Below, in pieces: positions 25,085 through 33,484 of a stretch of 47,114 nucleotides of DNA. Source of the stretch: Clostridia bacterium (GTDB lineage Bacteria; Bacillota; Clostridia; Christensenellales; Aristaeellaceae); the NCBI GenBank assembly GCA_017412715.1, contig JAFPWU010000006.1, positions 1 to 47,114 of the forward strand, read 5' to 3'. Each line of letters begins with the position of its first letter. The first letter of the stretch is position 1. Under the pieces are notes generated by a model. The model made no database searches and was not told where the DNA came from. It saw only the letters and a program-made list of their open reading frames with translations. Made by a program: the position numbers and the translations under genes.

Positions 25085-28000
25085 TTAATACGCGTCGGAC
25101 CGCACATAGATCCATTCGGAGTACTTGGAAGCCCAGGTAATGCCGTCATACACCGTGTACATCACGCGGTAGTAGCCGCGGTTGGCCGGAATCGTCAGCA
25201 GGGATTCGTTGTTCCGCGTGTTCACGGTATCGATCAGCGTCTCTCCGGAAGCATTGGCCGCCGCGGGGTTGTAATACACCTTGTACTCGGACTCGAAGAC
25301 TTCAGCGCCGCCCTTGGTCTTTCCGGTGAACTCGACGCTGTCGCCCAGTTCGATCATGCCGTAGGTGCCCGTCTCATCCTTTTCGGTGGTATTGTCCGTC
25401 ACGGATTCGATGGACAGCGCGGGGGACGGCTTGTTATACACGATGGGATCGGACCACTTGGAGACCCAGTTGCCCGCGTCGTCGCAGGCCACGATCATCA
25501 CCGTGTAGGTGGTGGGAGCCGAGGCGGCTTCCGCCGGCTTGGGCTGATAGCTGAAGCTGGCCATCTTCCCGCTGGTGGACGCAACCATATCTCCGGTATT
25601 CTGGTTATAGACTTCATAGAAGATCTTCGTAACCCGGGTACCCTTGGTAAACACAGGGGATACCGTGAAAGGCTCGAAGAAGGTCTTGCTGGTTCCGTCC
25701 TTCACGTCGATTCGCAGGATCTGCAGCGCGCCGTAGCCCGTGACCGTCACAGTGGGAGCCCACTTGGAGGTCCAGTTGGTTCCATCCGTCGCCACCACCA
25801 TCATCTTGTAGGTGCCGGCAGCCTTGAACTGATACTTGAACTCGCTGGAGGTGCTGGTCACCTTGTAAAGCAAGACGTTGGAGGTGTTGTAAATATTGTA
25901 GATATACTGGATGGGGGAACCGGAGCTGAAGCTCACGTTATAGGTCACCACATCGTTCACGTAGCAGGAGGTGGGGCTGGCCGTAACCGTGGAGATCACC
26001 AGGGGGGTCGCAGCGCCGACCGTGACCACCGGACTCCAGGCGGAAGTCCAGGTGGACCCGCTCCTGACGACGCCCATCACCCGATAGGTGCCGGCCGTCG
26101 CAAAGGCGAAGGTATGATTTTTGCTGTTGCCTTCCCACTGGTCCACACGCACGTTGGTGCTGGTATTCCAGACTTCGTACTTGGTGTAGTCCACCTTGAT
26201 ATTGTCGGAGAACTCCAGCTTGAAGTTGACGGAGCCGTTCAGCGGAACGGAGGTCTTGTTCGGGATCACCGCGACGGTAAGCGCCGCGCCGTCCTGCACC
26301 AGGATCTTATCGCTCCACTTGCTGGTCCACTGCTTGCCGTCGGTGGCTACCACCATGACCGTCCACACACCGGCCGTATTCGGACGGAAGGTGAAGGTGT
26401 TGGAGGAGCTGGTGGTGCGGCTGATCAGGCCCACGCCCTCATAATAGGTCTCATAGATATACTGGATGGGCTTGCCGTTGATCACCGTCGCGGTCACCGT
26501 GACCGGGGCGTTGGTCTTCATCACCACGCCGTCAGAGGACAGGGCGATGCTGGAAATGGTCATGGCCGGAGCCGCGGATACGGTGAAGCTGCTGCCCCAC
26601 TTGGAGGCCCAGGTGATTCCATCCGTCGCGACGACCATCACCTTATAGGTGCCGGCGGCCGTGGGGGTCCACTTGGCGGGGGCGCCGTCGGTGACCACGC
26701 GGCCAACCAGATTATTCGAGGCATCATAGATCTCGTAGATAATCTGCTTCACCGTCCCGCCGCCGCCGATTCCGGCGGTAATGGTCATGGGAGAGCCCGC
26801 GACCGGCGCGCTGGGATTGTAGTCCACCGAGTTGACGCTCAGGGACACGTTGTCCTTCACGGTGAATGGTTCGGAAGCCCATTCATCGTTATAGACGCCG
26901 TCGGTCACCTGGCCCAGCACCCGGTACACGCCGGCGGCGGTGGGCTTGAAGCTGAAGGCATTGTTCTTCGTGGTAATATGGCTGACGTTGTCATACTGGC
27001 CGGTGGCCGGATTCAGCACCTGCAGATGGAAATAATATTCCAGCGGAGTTCCGCACCGGGTCGTCATGTTCCCCGTCACCGTATCGCCGATATTGTAGAT
27101 GTATCCGTTGGTCAGGTTCACGGACTTGATGGTGATCGTGGACCGGGCCCGGATTTCATAGATACCGGTCAGATCCTTGTCCGGATTCCGGGAGATGACG
27201 GCTACGTAATCCCCGGCATTCAGACGGATCCGCTGCTCATGGTTATGGGCCTTGTTCTTGTTCGCGCCGGTTCCGGACGCGGACAGGTCCAGCAGCTGGG
27301 TGCGCACATTGGAGTTATACAGCTTGATATTCAGCGAATCCATGTACGCCAGCACGGACAGATCCACATTGGTCACGTCCGGCACATTGAAGACGTACAT
27401 ATCCACTTCATCCGTGTAGCTCATCAGGCCGCGGATCGTGGCGCCGTCCAGCGTCAGCCGGTTGGCGTTCAGATAGGTGCCGTCATTGCTGGATTCCGTG
27501 TTATTGGCCGCCTCGAAGGTCACCTTCAGGCTGTACAGGCCGGTCTGCTGGTCCTGGGCAAAAACGTTGACATAATAGTCGCCCGGCTCCAGCCAGGTGC
27601 TGGCAAACTTGAACTGGGGACTGGTGGGCGAAGCCGCAGGCAGGGTCACGCTCAGCGGCCGGATCTCCCTGCGGTTCATCTGATCCGCGCGGATCAGGAA
27701 CACGTCGGATTCCACGACGCCGGTGACATAGGAGCGGACGTCCACTTCCAGGAAGCCGGCCCGGGACAGGGAAATCTTCCACCAGCGGCTGTTGCTGGTC
27801 CTGGACAGCAGGCCGTTATGATCCTGCCCGTCCGCGGGCAGGCTGGCGGCGCTGTTCATGCTGCCGTTATTGGCGGTGGCGGAAGTGGCTTCATACTTGC
27901 TTTCCACCGTATAGGAGGTCTGCCAGTAGTTATTGCCGTTATCCGCAATGATGTTGACGAACAGCACGTAGGTGCCGGCGTCAAACCAGTCGCTGATTTC

Positions 28001-28870
28001 CGCCAGGGGGGTGCTCTTGTCCAGCTTGGCGGACAGATAGGTGGTGGTCAGGCTGGCATTCATAAAGCGGATCGTCAGCTGGGAAATATCCGGCATGGCG
28101 CTGTCGATCCAGCGAACGAACATGTTAAAGTATCCGGCGGAAGGCATGTTGAAAGTAATCTTCTGGGTGAAATCACCCTCCAGAGAATACCTTTCCACCG
28201 TATTCAGGCCCTGATCCCGATCGGCGGGCTGGGCCAGCAGCACTTCGAGCTGTTCCTCTTCGAGCAGTTCTCCATCCTTGCTCTCCAGGTCGCCCTCAGC
28301 GTCTTCTTCCGCTTCTTCTTCGCCTTCCTCAGTCTCTTCCTCGGAAGACGCTTCCTCTCCATCCTCAGCGGGGACCTCGCCCTCACCCTCTTCTCCGGCG
28401 GGCTCCTCAGTCGCGGGGGTCTCCGGGGTGGGCTCCTCGACGGCGGGCTCCTCGGTCACGGGCGCCTCCGGGGTAGGCTCCTCTGCGGCAGGCTCCGCGG
28501 TGGGCTCTTCCGCAGCGAGCTCCGCAGTGGGCTCCTCCGCAGCGGGTTCCGCAGTGGGCTCCTCGGCGGCGGGCTCCGCAGTGGGCTCCGCGGTGGGTTC
28601 CGCAGTGGGCTCCTCGGTAGGCTCCGCAGTGGGCTCAGCGGTAGGCTCCGCAGTGGGCACCGCGGTAGGCTCCGTAGTGGGCACCGCGGTGGGCTCCGGA
28701 GTGGGCACCGCGGTAGGCTCCGCGGTGGGCTCTTCCACGACCGTTTCGCTGACTTCCGTCTGCGCTTCTTCGGCTGCGGGAGCTACCTCATCTGCCGCGG
28801 AAAAGGCGCAGATGTTGAGGCACAGGCACGCAACCATCAGAACGCATATCAGCTTTCTCAGGTGACTCAT
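25085..28870 (-). CDS. Giant secreted protein: PT-rich stalk, PPC-like domains, seven Ig-like repeats
   Basis: 1261 aa from the ATG at 28870 (GGGAGGAGAGAAC before it). Signal peptide MSHLRKLICVLMVACLCLNI, cleaved near FSA. Residues about 45-160 are Pro/Thr/Glu repeats (EPTAEPTAVPTPEP and EEPTAEPAA types), then a very acidic stretch to about 205. Residues about 215-590 look like three PPC-like beta domains (FDAGTYVLFVNIIADNG, WLEPGDYYVNVFAQDQQTGL, LNAGDYVAVISRNPDKDLTG). From about 590 to the end are seven repeats of 85-105 residues, most carrying GTYKVMVVATDGxxWxSKW. It ends YSEWIYVRSDAY, with no LPXTG, SLH domain or C-terminal helix. It lies between glycosyltransferase genes in the locus. Function unknown; binding to the surface polymer is inferred. 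Confidence 0.9.
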   Translation of the reverse strand: MSHLRKLICVLMVACLCLNICAFSAADEVAPAAEEAQTEVSETVVEEPTAEPTAVPTPEPTAVPTTEPTAVPTAEPTAEPTAEPTEEPTAEPTAEPTAEPAAEEPTAEPAAEEPTAELAAEEPTAEPAAEEPTPEAPVTEEPAVEEPTPETPATEEPAGEEGEGEVPAEDGEEASSEEETEEGEEEAEEDAEGDLESKDGELLEEEQLEVLLAQPADRDQGLNTVERYSLEGDFTQKITFNMPSAGYFNMFVRWIDSAMPDISQLTIRFMNASLTTTYLSAKLDKSTPLAEISDWFDAGTYVLFVNIIADNGNNYWQTSYTVESKYEATSATANNGSMNSAASLPADGQDHNGLLSRTSNSRWWKISLSRAGFLEVDVRSYVTGVVESDVFLIRADQMNRREIRPLSVTLPAASPTSPQFKFASTWLEPGDYYVNVFAQDQQTGLYSLKVTFEAANNTESSNDGTYLNANRLTLDGATIRGLMSYTDEVDMYVFNVPDVTNVDLSVLAYMDSLNIKLYNSNVRTQLLDLSASGTGANKNKAHNHEQRIRLNAGDYVAVISRNPDKDLTGIYEIRARSTITIKSVNLTNGYIYNIGDTVTGNMTTRCGTPLEYYFHLQVLNPATGQYDNVSHITTKNNAFSFKPTAAGVYRVLGQVTDGVYNDEWASEPFTVKDNVSLSVNSVDYNPSAPVAGSPMTITAGIGGGGTVKQIIYEIYDASNNLVGRVVTDGAPAKWTPTAAGTYKVMVVATDGITWASKWGSSFTVSAAPAMTISSIALSSDGVVMKTNAPVTVTATVINGKPIQYIYETYYEGVGLISRTTSSSNTFTFRPNTAGVWTVMVVATDGKQWTSKWSDKILVQDGAALTVAVIPNKTSVPLNGSVNFKLEFSDNIKVDYTKYEVWNTSTNVRVDQWEGNSKNHTFAFATAGTYRVMGVVRSGSTWTSAWSPVVTVGAATPLVISTVTASPTSCYVNDVVTYNVSFSSGSPIQYIYNIYNTSNVLLYKVTSTSSEFKYQFKAAGTYKMMVVATDGTNWTSKWAPTVTVTGYGALQILRIDVKDGTSKTFFEPFTVSPVFTKGTRVTKIFYEVYNQNTGDMVASTSGKMASFSYQPKPAEAASAPTTYTVMIVACDDAGNWVSKWSDPIVYNKPSPALSIESVTDNTTEKDETGTYGMIELGDSVEFTGKTKGGAEVFESEYKVYYNPAAANASGETLIDTVNTRNNESLLTIPANRGYYRVMYTVYDGITWASKYSEWIYVRSDAY
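28384..28735 (-). repeat. Pro/Thr/Glu-coding degenerate repeat tract
   Basis: In-frame short repeats coding PTAEPTAEP and EEPTAEPAA motifs, with many near-identical 12-, 24- and 30-bp units. They form the predicted extended stalk of the 1261-aa secreted protein. The tract could vary in length between strains. Confidence 0.75.
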
Positions 28871-28919
28871 GTTCTCTCCTCCCAAAAGTTATTTATACTC
28901 AAATTCCTCTTCCCGGACC

Positions 28920-28938
28920 GCGCCGATTGCTTCGGCGC
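28920..28938 (-). other. Hairpin without T-tract in the leader of the Ig-repeat gene
   Basis: Perfect 7-bp stem GCGCCGA / TCGGCGC with a 5-nt loop, about 50 bases upstream of the start at 28870. No T-run follows in the direction of transcription, so it is not a standard terminator. It could stabilise or process the transcript between the GT4 and the secreted-protein gene. Confidence 0.4.
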
Positions 28939-28982
28939 ATCGTCCCATAAAGGAATCAAAGCATCCACCCTCATTTTCTCCG

Positions 28983-30197
28983 TCAGTGCAGCAGCTTCAC
29001 GTAGGCATCCACCATCCGGTCGATGGAATACTCCGCTGCGTTAGCCCTGCACTTTTCCGCCTTCGCCTGATACTCCGGCAGGTGATCCGCGATCTCCGCG
29101 ATGCACCCGGCGATGGACGCCTCATTGGCCGGATGCTTCTGCAGGCTCAGATGATTCTTGATCTCGTCATCCGTCACCCGCTCCAGCTCCGGATAGGCCG
29201 CGTCGCAGACCAGGCAGGCCGCCTTTTCCGACAGCTCCTCCGCAATGCCGATGGGGGTCAGCACCATGGGCCGACCGCAATACATGGCCTCCAGCGCCAC
29301 CAGGGGATTTCCCTCATGCAGCGTGGGCAGCGCGAAGATATCCACCATCTGCCGGTAAAAGCATCCCATCTGCTCATGGGAAACCGGCGGAACGAAAACG
29401 ATGTGATCCCGGGCTTCGCAGGATTGATATTCCTCCATAAACCGGCGGTGATAGTTTTCGTCCCCGTTATTCCCCAGGAAGATGAACTTCAGCTGCGGAT
29501 GGTCCCGGACCAGGCGCTCCGCCACCCCCAGCATGCCGATCTGGCTCTTGGCATGATAGAAGGATCCGACGAACCCGACCGTCACGTCCGAGGGCCCGAT
29601 CCCCAGATCCTGCCGGGAATAGGGCAGGGTGACCCCCTCCTTCTCCAGGTCCGAGAAGTCGATCCCGTTTTTGATCACCTGAAGATGAAGGTTCCCGTTT
29701 CCCGTCCTGTGCAGGAAATAATCCCGCACGGATTCGGACACCGGAACCACCGTATGCGCGCTGGTCAGCCTGTCCGCGTAATTCCGGATCTCCTCATCGC
29801 TCATCCATGTATAGGTATTATGCATGGTGTAGATGATCCGGAAGCCCAGGAAGCGCAGCTCCCGCATGCCGAAGGTATTGTAATGATAATGCAGGGCCCG
29901 CACGTCCCTCCGCCACAGGAAATGGACCAGGGTGGGCAGATCGCTGTCAAAGACAAAGAGATCCTCCGGCGCGTCCACCAGCTCCTTCACCGCCTCAATC
30001 CGCCGGTTCTGGCACACGATGTACGCCCGGATTCCCCGCTTCTTGTATCCGTGGTACAGATCCAGGATGACCTGCTCCAGGCCGCCCTTCTCCATGCCCG
30101 TCACGATCAGGGCCACCGCGTCCTTTCTGGCCGGCCTGCGGTTCCGCAGGTGAAACTTCAGCCACCAGCTCAGCAGCTGTTTCCTGCCCATGCTCAT
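28983..30197 (-). CDS. Family 4 glycosyltransferase
   Basis: 404 aa, one GT-B fold. Acceptor-side glycine-rich loop ALIVTGMEKGGLEQVILDLY near 28-47; donor side has DVTVGFVGSFYHAKSQIGML near 205-225 and the EX7E motif in LPTLHEGNPLVALEAMYCGR near 290-310. It transfers a sugar from a nucleotide donor to a lipid-linked acceptor at the cytoplasmic face. No membrane helix; the N-terminus MSMGRKQLLSWWLKFHLRNR is basic. The ATG overlaps the stop of the upstream GT2/GT-B gene in an ATGA arrangement, which implies translational coupling and a shared pathway. Donor and linkage unknown. Confidence 0.9.
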   Translation of the reverse strand: MSMGRKQLLSWWLKFHLRNRRPARKDAVALIVTGMEKGGLEQVILDLYHGYKKRGIRAYIVCQNRRIEAVKELVDAPEDLFVFDSDLPTLVHFLWRRDVRALHYHYNTFGMRELRFLGFRIIYTMHNTYTWMSDEEIRNYADRLTSAHTVVPVSESVRDYFLHRTGNGNLHLQVIKNGIDFSDLEKEGVTLPYSRQDLGIGPSDVTVGFVGSFYHAKSQIGMLGVAERLVRDHPQLKFIFLGNNGDENYHRRFMEEYQSCEARDHIVFVPPVSHEQMGCFYRQMVDIFALPTLHEGNPLVALEAMYCGRPMVLTPIGIAEELSEKAACLVCDAAYPELERVTDDEIKNHLSLQKHPANEASIAGCIAEIADHLPEYQAKAEKCRANAAEYSIDRMVDAYVKLLH

Positions 30198-32458
30198 GCC
30201 GCGGACCCCCCTTCAATGAAGGCGCGCAGCTGCTGCTGGCCCGTTTCGAATTCCTTCCGGAGCCGGCTGAGAACCTCCGTATTCTTCTGAATCATCCGGC
30301 TGAACTCCTCCGGAGAGGGAATCCTTCCGGCCAGCAGGTCCTCCGCGGTGATGTATTCCATCCCGAAGCTGACAAAATCCCCCAGCCTGGCGGTCTTCAT
30401 CACGGGGAGCACGCCGTAGCTGATGTACTCCACCAGCTTGGTGGGACAGGCCACCCGGTTTACGGTTACATCGTCCCGCAGGACAAAGCCGAAATGGGCC
30501 TTCTCATAGGCCAGGCCCACCTCCCGGGGAGGAACCGACCGGACCTGAACCTCCGACAGGCCCGGCCGGTCGCCGTACAACCTGCTGAAGGTCACGGGAT
30601 CGCTGACCATGATGTCATAGCGATACCGGTCCGCCGTTTTTGAAATGATATCCTGCATCAGCGTCACATTCTGCCATCTCTGCAGCCCGCCGGCGTAAAC
30701 CACCAGGGGCTTCCCGTAATCGCTCCGCTGCAGTTTGGACCGGATCAGGTCCTCATCCACCTCCAGCTCCGGGAAAATCGGCAGGATCAGAAACGCGGGC
30801 AGGCGCTCCGCGTAATCATACTTTGTCCGGAAATGCTCCACCATGGCGTGGTTCACGCAGACCACCGCGTCCGCATGGGCCATCAGCACTTCCTCCAGCG
30901 TCTGATAAAGCTGGGTTCCGACCCAGTTATCGGAGAAGGCCGCTTCCTCCGGAACCGACCCGTGGGCGTCCACGATCAGCTTTACATGGCCGCCCGTCAG
31001 CCATTCCAGCATCCTGGGGCTGATCTCCGAATGCACGAAGCGGAGCAGGCTGTGGGCATAGACGGTTCCGCAGGCCTTCCAGAGCAGGAAGACGCTGTCC
31101 CAGATCTCCTCCTTCTGATACGGGAAATGAACGACCATATGATCCCCGTCGATCTTTTCCACGGAGAGGGGATGTTTGGGATCGCTTTCAAAATACAGCT
31201 TCCGGTAGTCCCCCAGCACCTGCTGGTCCACCGCGTAAATCCGCTGATAGTATCCGTCCCGCATCTTCTCCTCCCGCCAGAACGGCGCGAGAATCGCCAC
31301 GGTTCCCTTCTTTTCGTCCCTGCCCCCCTGAATAAAATCCAGGACCTCCTTCAGGGCGCCCTTCCGCCTTCCCGGGGCGCGCAGCGCGTGATAGGCCTTC
31401 TGAAGGGTTTCCTTCCCGCTTCTCAGCACCTGCTTCCATCCAGGATTGGGCACATAGGGGATCAGTTCCAGCGGCCGCGTCGGCTTCAGCTGGCGGTCAA
31501 TCTCCTCCCCGTGCTGGGCGATCTCCTGCCGGATCCGGGCCGTTTCGTAATTCTCCAGGATGGTCTCAATGGACCGTGCCGTATCGCTCATCAGGGCCCA
31601 GACCCGCGGATCCTCGATCTTCCGATCCCGGAGGAAGGCGATATCCTGCATCAGGGATTCCGGAAGCAGCCGCTGGGTGCCCTTCCACCTCTCTCCCCAT
31701 TTGCGCTCGTACCGGACCAGATTGGTCAACGAAACATTGACCCGGGCGGAGGCCTCCAGCTTTGAAAAGCTGCCGCCGCCCCAGTGATGAATATAGCAGT
31801 CCCTGCGGATGGCGATCCTGCCGCCCGCCGCCCGGACCCGCTGATCGTAATCATTGTCATCGAAGCCGCCGGGATAGAACCTTTCGTCCAGCTCGCCCAC
31901 CTGCCGGAGGACGGACCTTTTGATCAGGGCGCAGAACCCGGTCACGCATTCGGAGGGCACCTCGTATCCGCGGAACAGCTCCGCCCGGAAGCGGGCAAAC
32001 TCGTTGGCCTTCTCGAAGGCCTCCCCGTCCCGCTCCGCTTCATAATCGATCCAGACCGTCTGCTCATTTCCGTTGGCATTGGTCACCGGACCCACGATTT
32101 CCGCGTCGCTCTCCATCAGGCGGTCCAGCCAGCCGTCCGTCACCAGGACGTCCGTGTTCAGCAGGCAGACCCGCTCCACATCCTCCAGCTCCAGCAGCTT
32201 CCGGATGGCCAGATTGCTGCCGCCGCAAAAGCCCAGGTTGCTGGCCTGGGGCAGAAAAATATCCCGGGAAACATCCTTCCGCGCCTGGACAAACTCCCGG
32301 AAAGCAGCCTCAGCGGCTTCCGCGTCCGCCGGCGCGGATCCGTTCTCCACAAGGCAAACCACAAAAGGCGTCCTGACCCGGGCGCGAAGAAGCGACGCAA
32401 GCGTGAGCCTGAGCACATCACTTCCGTTATAGTTTACCATTGCCAGTCCAACTGCCAT
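30194..32458 (-). CDS. Bifunctional glycosyltransferase: GT2 fused to GT-B
   Basis: 754 aa. The N-terminal GT-A domain (1 to about 290) has VGLAMVNYNGSDVLRLTLAS, ASNLGFCGGSNLAIRKLLEL, metal-binding CLLNTDVLVTDGWLDRLM and GGFDDNDYDQRVRAAGGRIA. A helical linker (about 290-390) leads to a GT-B-like half (about 390-745) with VKLIVDAHGSVPEEAAFSDN, VVYAGGLQRWQNVTLMQDII near 585 and CPTKLVEYISYGVLPVMKTA near 685-705. The second half is unusual: the usual EX7E is reduced to KLVEYISYG. The two halves may add consecutive sugars. ATG at 32458 with AAGAGGAAG upstream; 88 bp after the export ATPase gene. Confidence 0.87.
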   Translation of the reverse strand: MAVGLAMVNYNGSDVLRLTLASLLRARVRTPFVVCLVENGSAPADAEAAEAAFREFVQARKDVSRDIFLPQASNLGFCGGSNLAIRKLLELEDVERVCLLNTDVLVTDGWLDRLMESDAEIVGPVTNANGNEQTVWIDYEAERDGEAFEKANEFARFRAELFRGYEVPSECVTGFCALIKRSVLRQVGELDERFYPGGFDDNDYDQRVRAAGGRIAIRRDCYIHHWGGGSFSKLEASARVNVSLTNLVRYERKWGERWKGTQRLLPESLMQDIAFLRDRKIEDPRVWALMSDTARSIETILENYETARIRQEIAQHGEEIDRQLKPTRPLELIPYVPNPGWKQVLRSGKETLQKAYHALRAPGRRKGALKEVLDFIQGGRDEKKGTVAILAPFWREEKMRDGYYQRIYAVDQQVLGDYRKLYFESDPKHPLSVEKIDGDHMVVHFPYQKEEIWDSVFLLWKACGTVYAHSLLRFVHSEISPRMLEWLTGGHVKLIVDAHGSVPEEAAFSDNWVGTQLYQTLEEVLMAHADAVVCVNHAMVEHFRTKYDYAERLPAFLILPIFPELEVDEDLIRSKLQRSDYGKPLVVYAGGLQRWQNVTLMQDIISKTADRYRYDIMVSDPVTFSRLYGDRPGLSEVQVRSVPPREVGLAYEKAHFGFVLRDDVTVNRVACPTKLVEYISYGVLPVMKTARLGDFVSFGMEYITAEDLLAGRIPSPEEFSRMIQKNTEVLSRLRKEFETGQQQLRAFIEGGSAA

Positions 32459-32465
32459 CTTCCTC

Positions 32466-32484
32466 TTCGGGCCCTGGGCCCGAA
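32466..32484 (-). promoter_or_regulatory. GC-rich palindrome next to a ribosome binding site
   Basis: TTCGGGCCC, one base, then GGGCCCGAA. On the minus strand it ends immediately before the AAGAGGAAG ribosome site of the GT2/GT-B gene. Folded with a 5-7 nt loop it would put a strong hairpin beside the Shine-Dalgarno; it could tune translation after the ATPase gene. It has no T-tract. Confidence 0.45.
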
Positions 32485-32546
32485 TCCTCCTTTGCCCGCG
32501 CTCTCCCGGTTCCCCGAAGGGCTGATCCGCCTGGCGGCCGATCCCC

Positions 32547-33287
32547 TCACAGGCTGTCCGTAAACCGCATATAATCTTCGCACACCAGGTCCGCCCTGCC
32601 GTCGCTGTGCAGCCTGCCGTGATGGAGCCAGATCGCCCGGCCGCACATCTCCTGGATGGAGCCCAGATCGTGGCTGACCATCAGCACCGTCGTGCCCCCG
32701 GACATCATTTCCTTCATTCTGGCGGAGCTCTTCCTGCGGAAGGACTCGTCGCCCACGGCCAGGATCTCGTCCACGATCAGGATCTCCGGATCCACCAGCG
32801 TGGCCACCGAGAAGGCCAGGCGCATCATCATGCCCGAGGAATAGGTCTTGATCGGCTGGTGAATGAAATCCCCCAGCTCCGAAAAGGCCACGATATCCTG
32901 ATACCGGCTCTTCAGGAATTCCTCGCTGTAGCCCATGATGGCCCCGTTGAGGAAAATATTCTCGCTTCCCGAAAGCTCATAGTCAAAACCGCTTCCCAGC
33001 TCCAGCATGGGGGCGACCCGCCCCGCGGTGACCACGCTGCCCCCCGTGGGCTTATAGATTCCGCAGATCACCTTCAGCAGGGTGGATTTTCCCGACCCAT
33101 TCGTCCCGATGATGCCGATAATCTCTCCCCGCTGAACGGAGAAGCTCACATCGTTCAGCGCGTAAAAATCCTGATATTTCAGCTGCCGCTTCAGCTTGGC
33201 GATGGTCCATTCCTTCATGCTGGTGGTGCGGTTCATATTCATGCGGAAGTTCATGCTGACGTGGTCTACCCGGATTATTTCACCCAT
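32547..33287 (-). CDS. Polysaccharide/teichoic-acid export ABC ATPase (Wzt/TagH type, short form)
   Basis: 246 aa. Walker A GTNGSGKST (61-69), signature YSSGMMMRLAFS (149-160), Walker B ILIVDE (169-174) and switch SHD (205-207) are intact. The N-terminal FRMNMNRTTSMKEWTIAKLK insert is typical of the Wzt/TagH/RfbB clade, which also has MLELGSGFDYELSGSENIFL. It powers export of a polymer on undecaprenyl-PP together with the permease at 33485-34912. It ends soon after the nucleotide-binding domain, without the C-terminal carbohydrate-binding domain of E. coli O9a-type Wzt. ATG at 33287 with GGAGGGAGGGATTCTG before it, about 120 nt downstream of a promoter of its own. Confidence 0.93.
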   Translation of the reverse strand: MGEIIRVDHVSMNFRMNMNRTTSMKEWTIAKLKRQLKYQDFYALNDVSFSVQRGEIIGIIGTNGSGKSTLLKVICGIYKPTGGSVVTAGRVAPMLELGSGFDYELSGSENIFLNGAIMGYSEEFLKSRYQDIVAFSELGDFIHQPIKTYSSGMMMRLAFSVATLVDPEILIVDEILAVGDESFRRKSSARMKEMMSGGTTVLMVSHDLGSIQEMCGRAIWLHHGRLHSDGRADLVCEDYMRFTDSL

Positions 33288-33407
33288 CAGAATCCCTCCC
33301 TCCGCATAAAATCAACGCTGCCGCCGGAAAGCGGCATCCAAAGTTCCCCGTCCTCGGGCAAAAAACAATATGCCGGGACGAGCTCCCGTTCCAGCCGGAC
33401 GGAAGTC

Positions 33408-33436
33408 ATTGTATCATATTCTCTTTTCAAAGTCTA
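33408..33436 (-). promoter_or_regulatory. Predicted sigma-A promoter before the export ATPase gene
   Basis: On the minus strand: TAGACT, 17-bp spacer, TACAAT, with an extended TG (TGATACAAT). The leader of about 115 nt contains two GC-rich hairpins, including TGCCGC/GCGGCA at 33319-33336, and then the ribosome site. The surrounding gap is AT-rich compared with its neighbours. Confidence 0.65.
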
Positions 33437-33484
33437 CTTATTTCCGAAATAATTTTTAATCGAAATGTAACATTTGACAGTCCA

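Noticed and set aside
26114-29044. Plus-strand open frame of 976 codons, and the Ser/Gly-rich frame 28278-28865
   Set aside because: Both are antisense to the Ig-repeat protein; the Gly/Ser/Val repeats are the reverse complement of the Pro-Thr-Glu tract.
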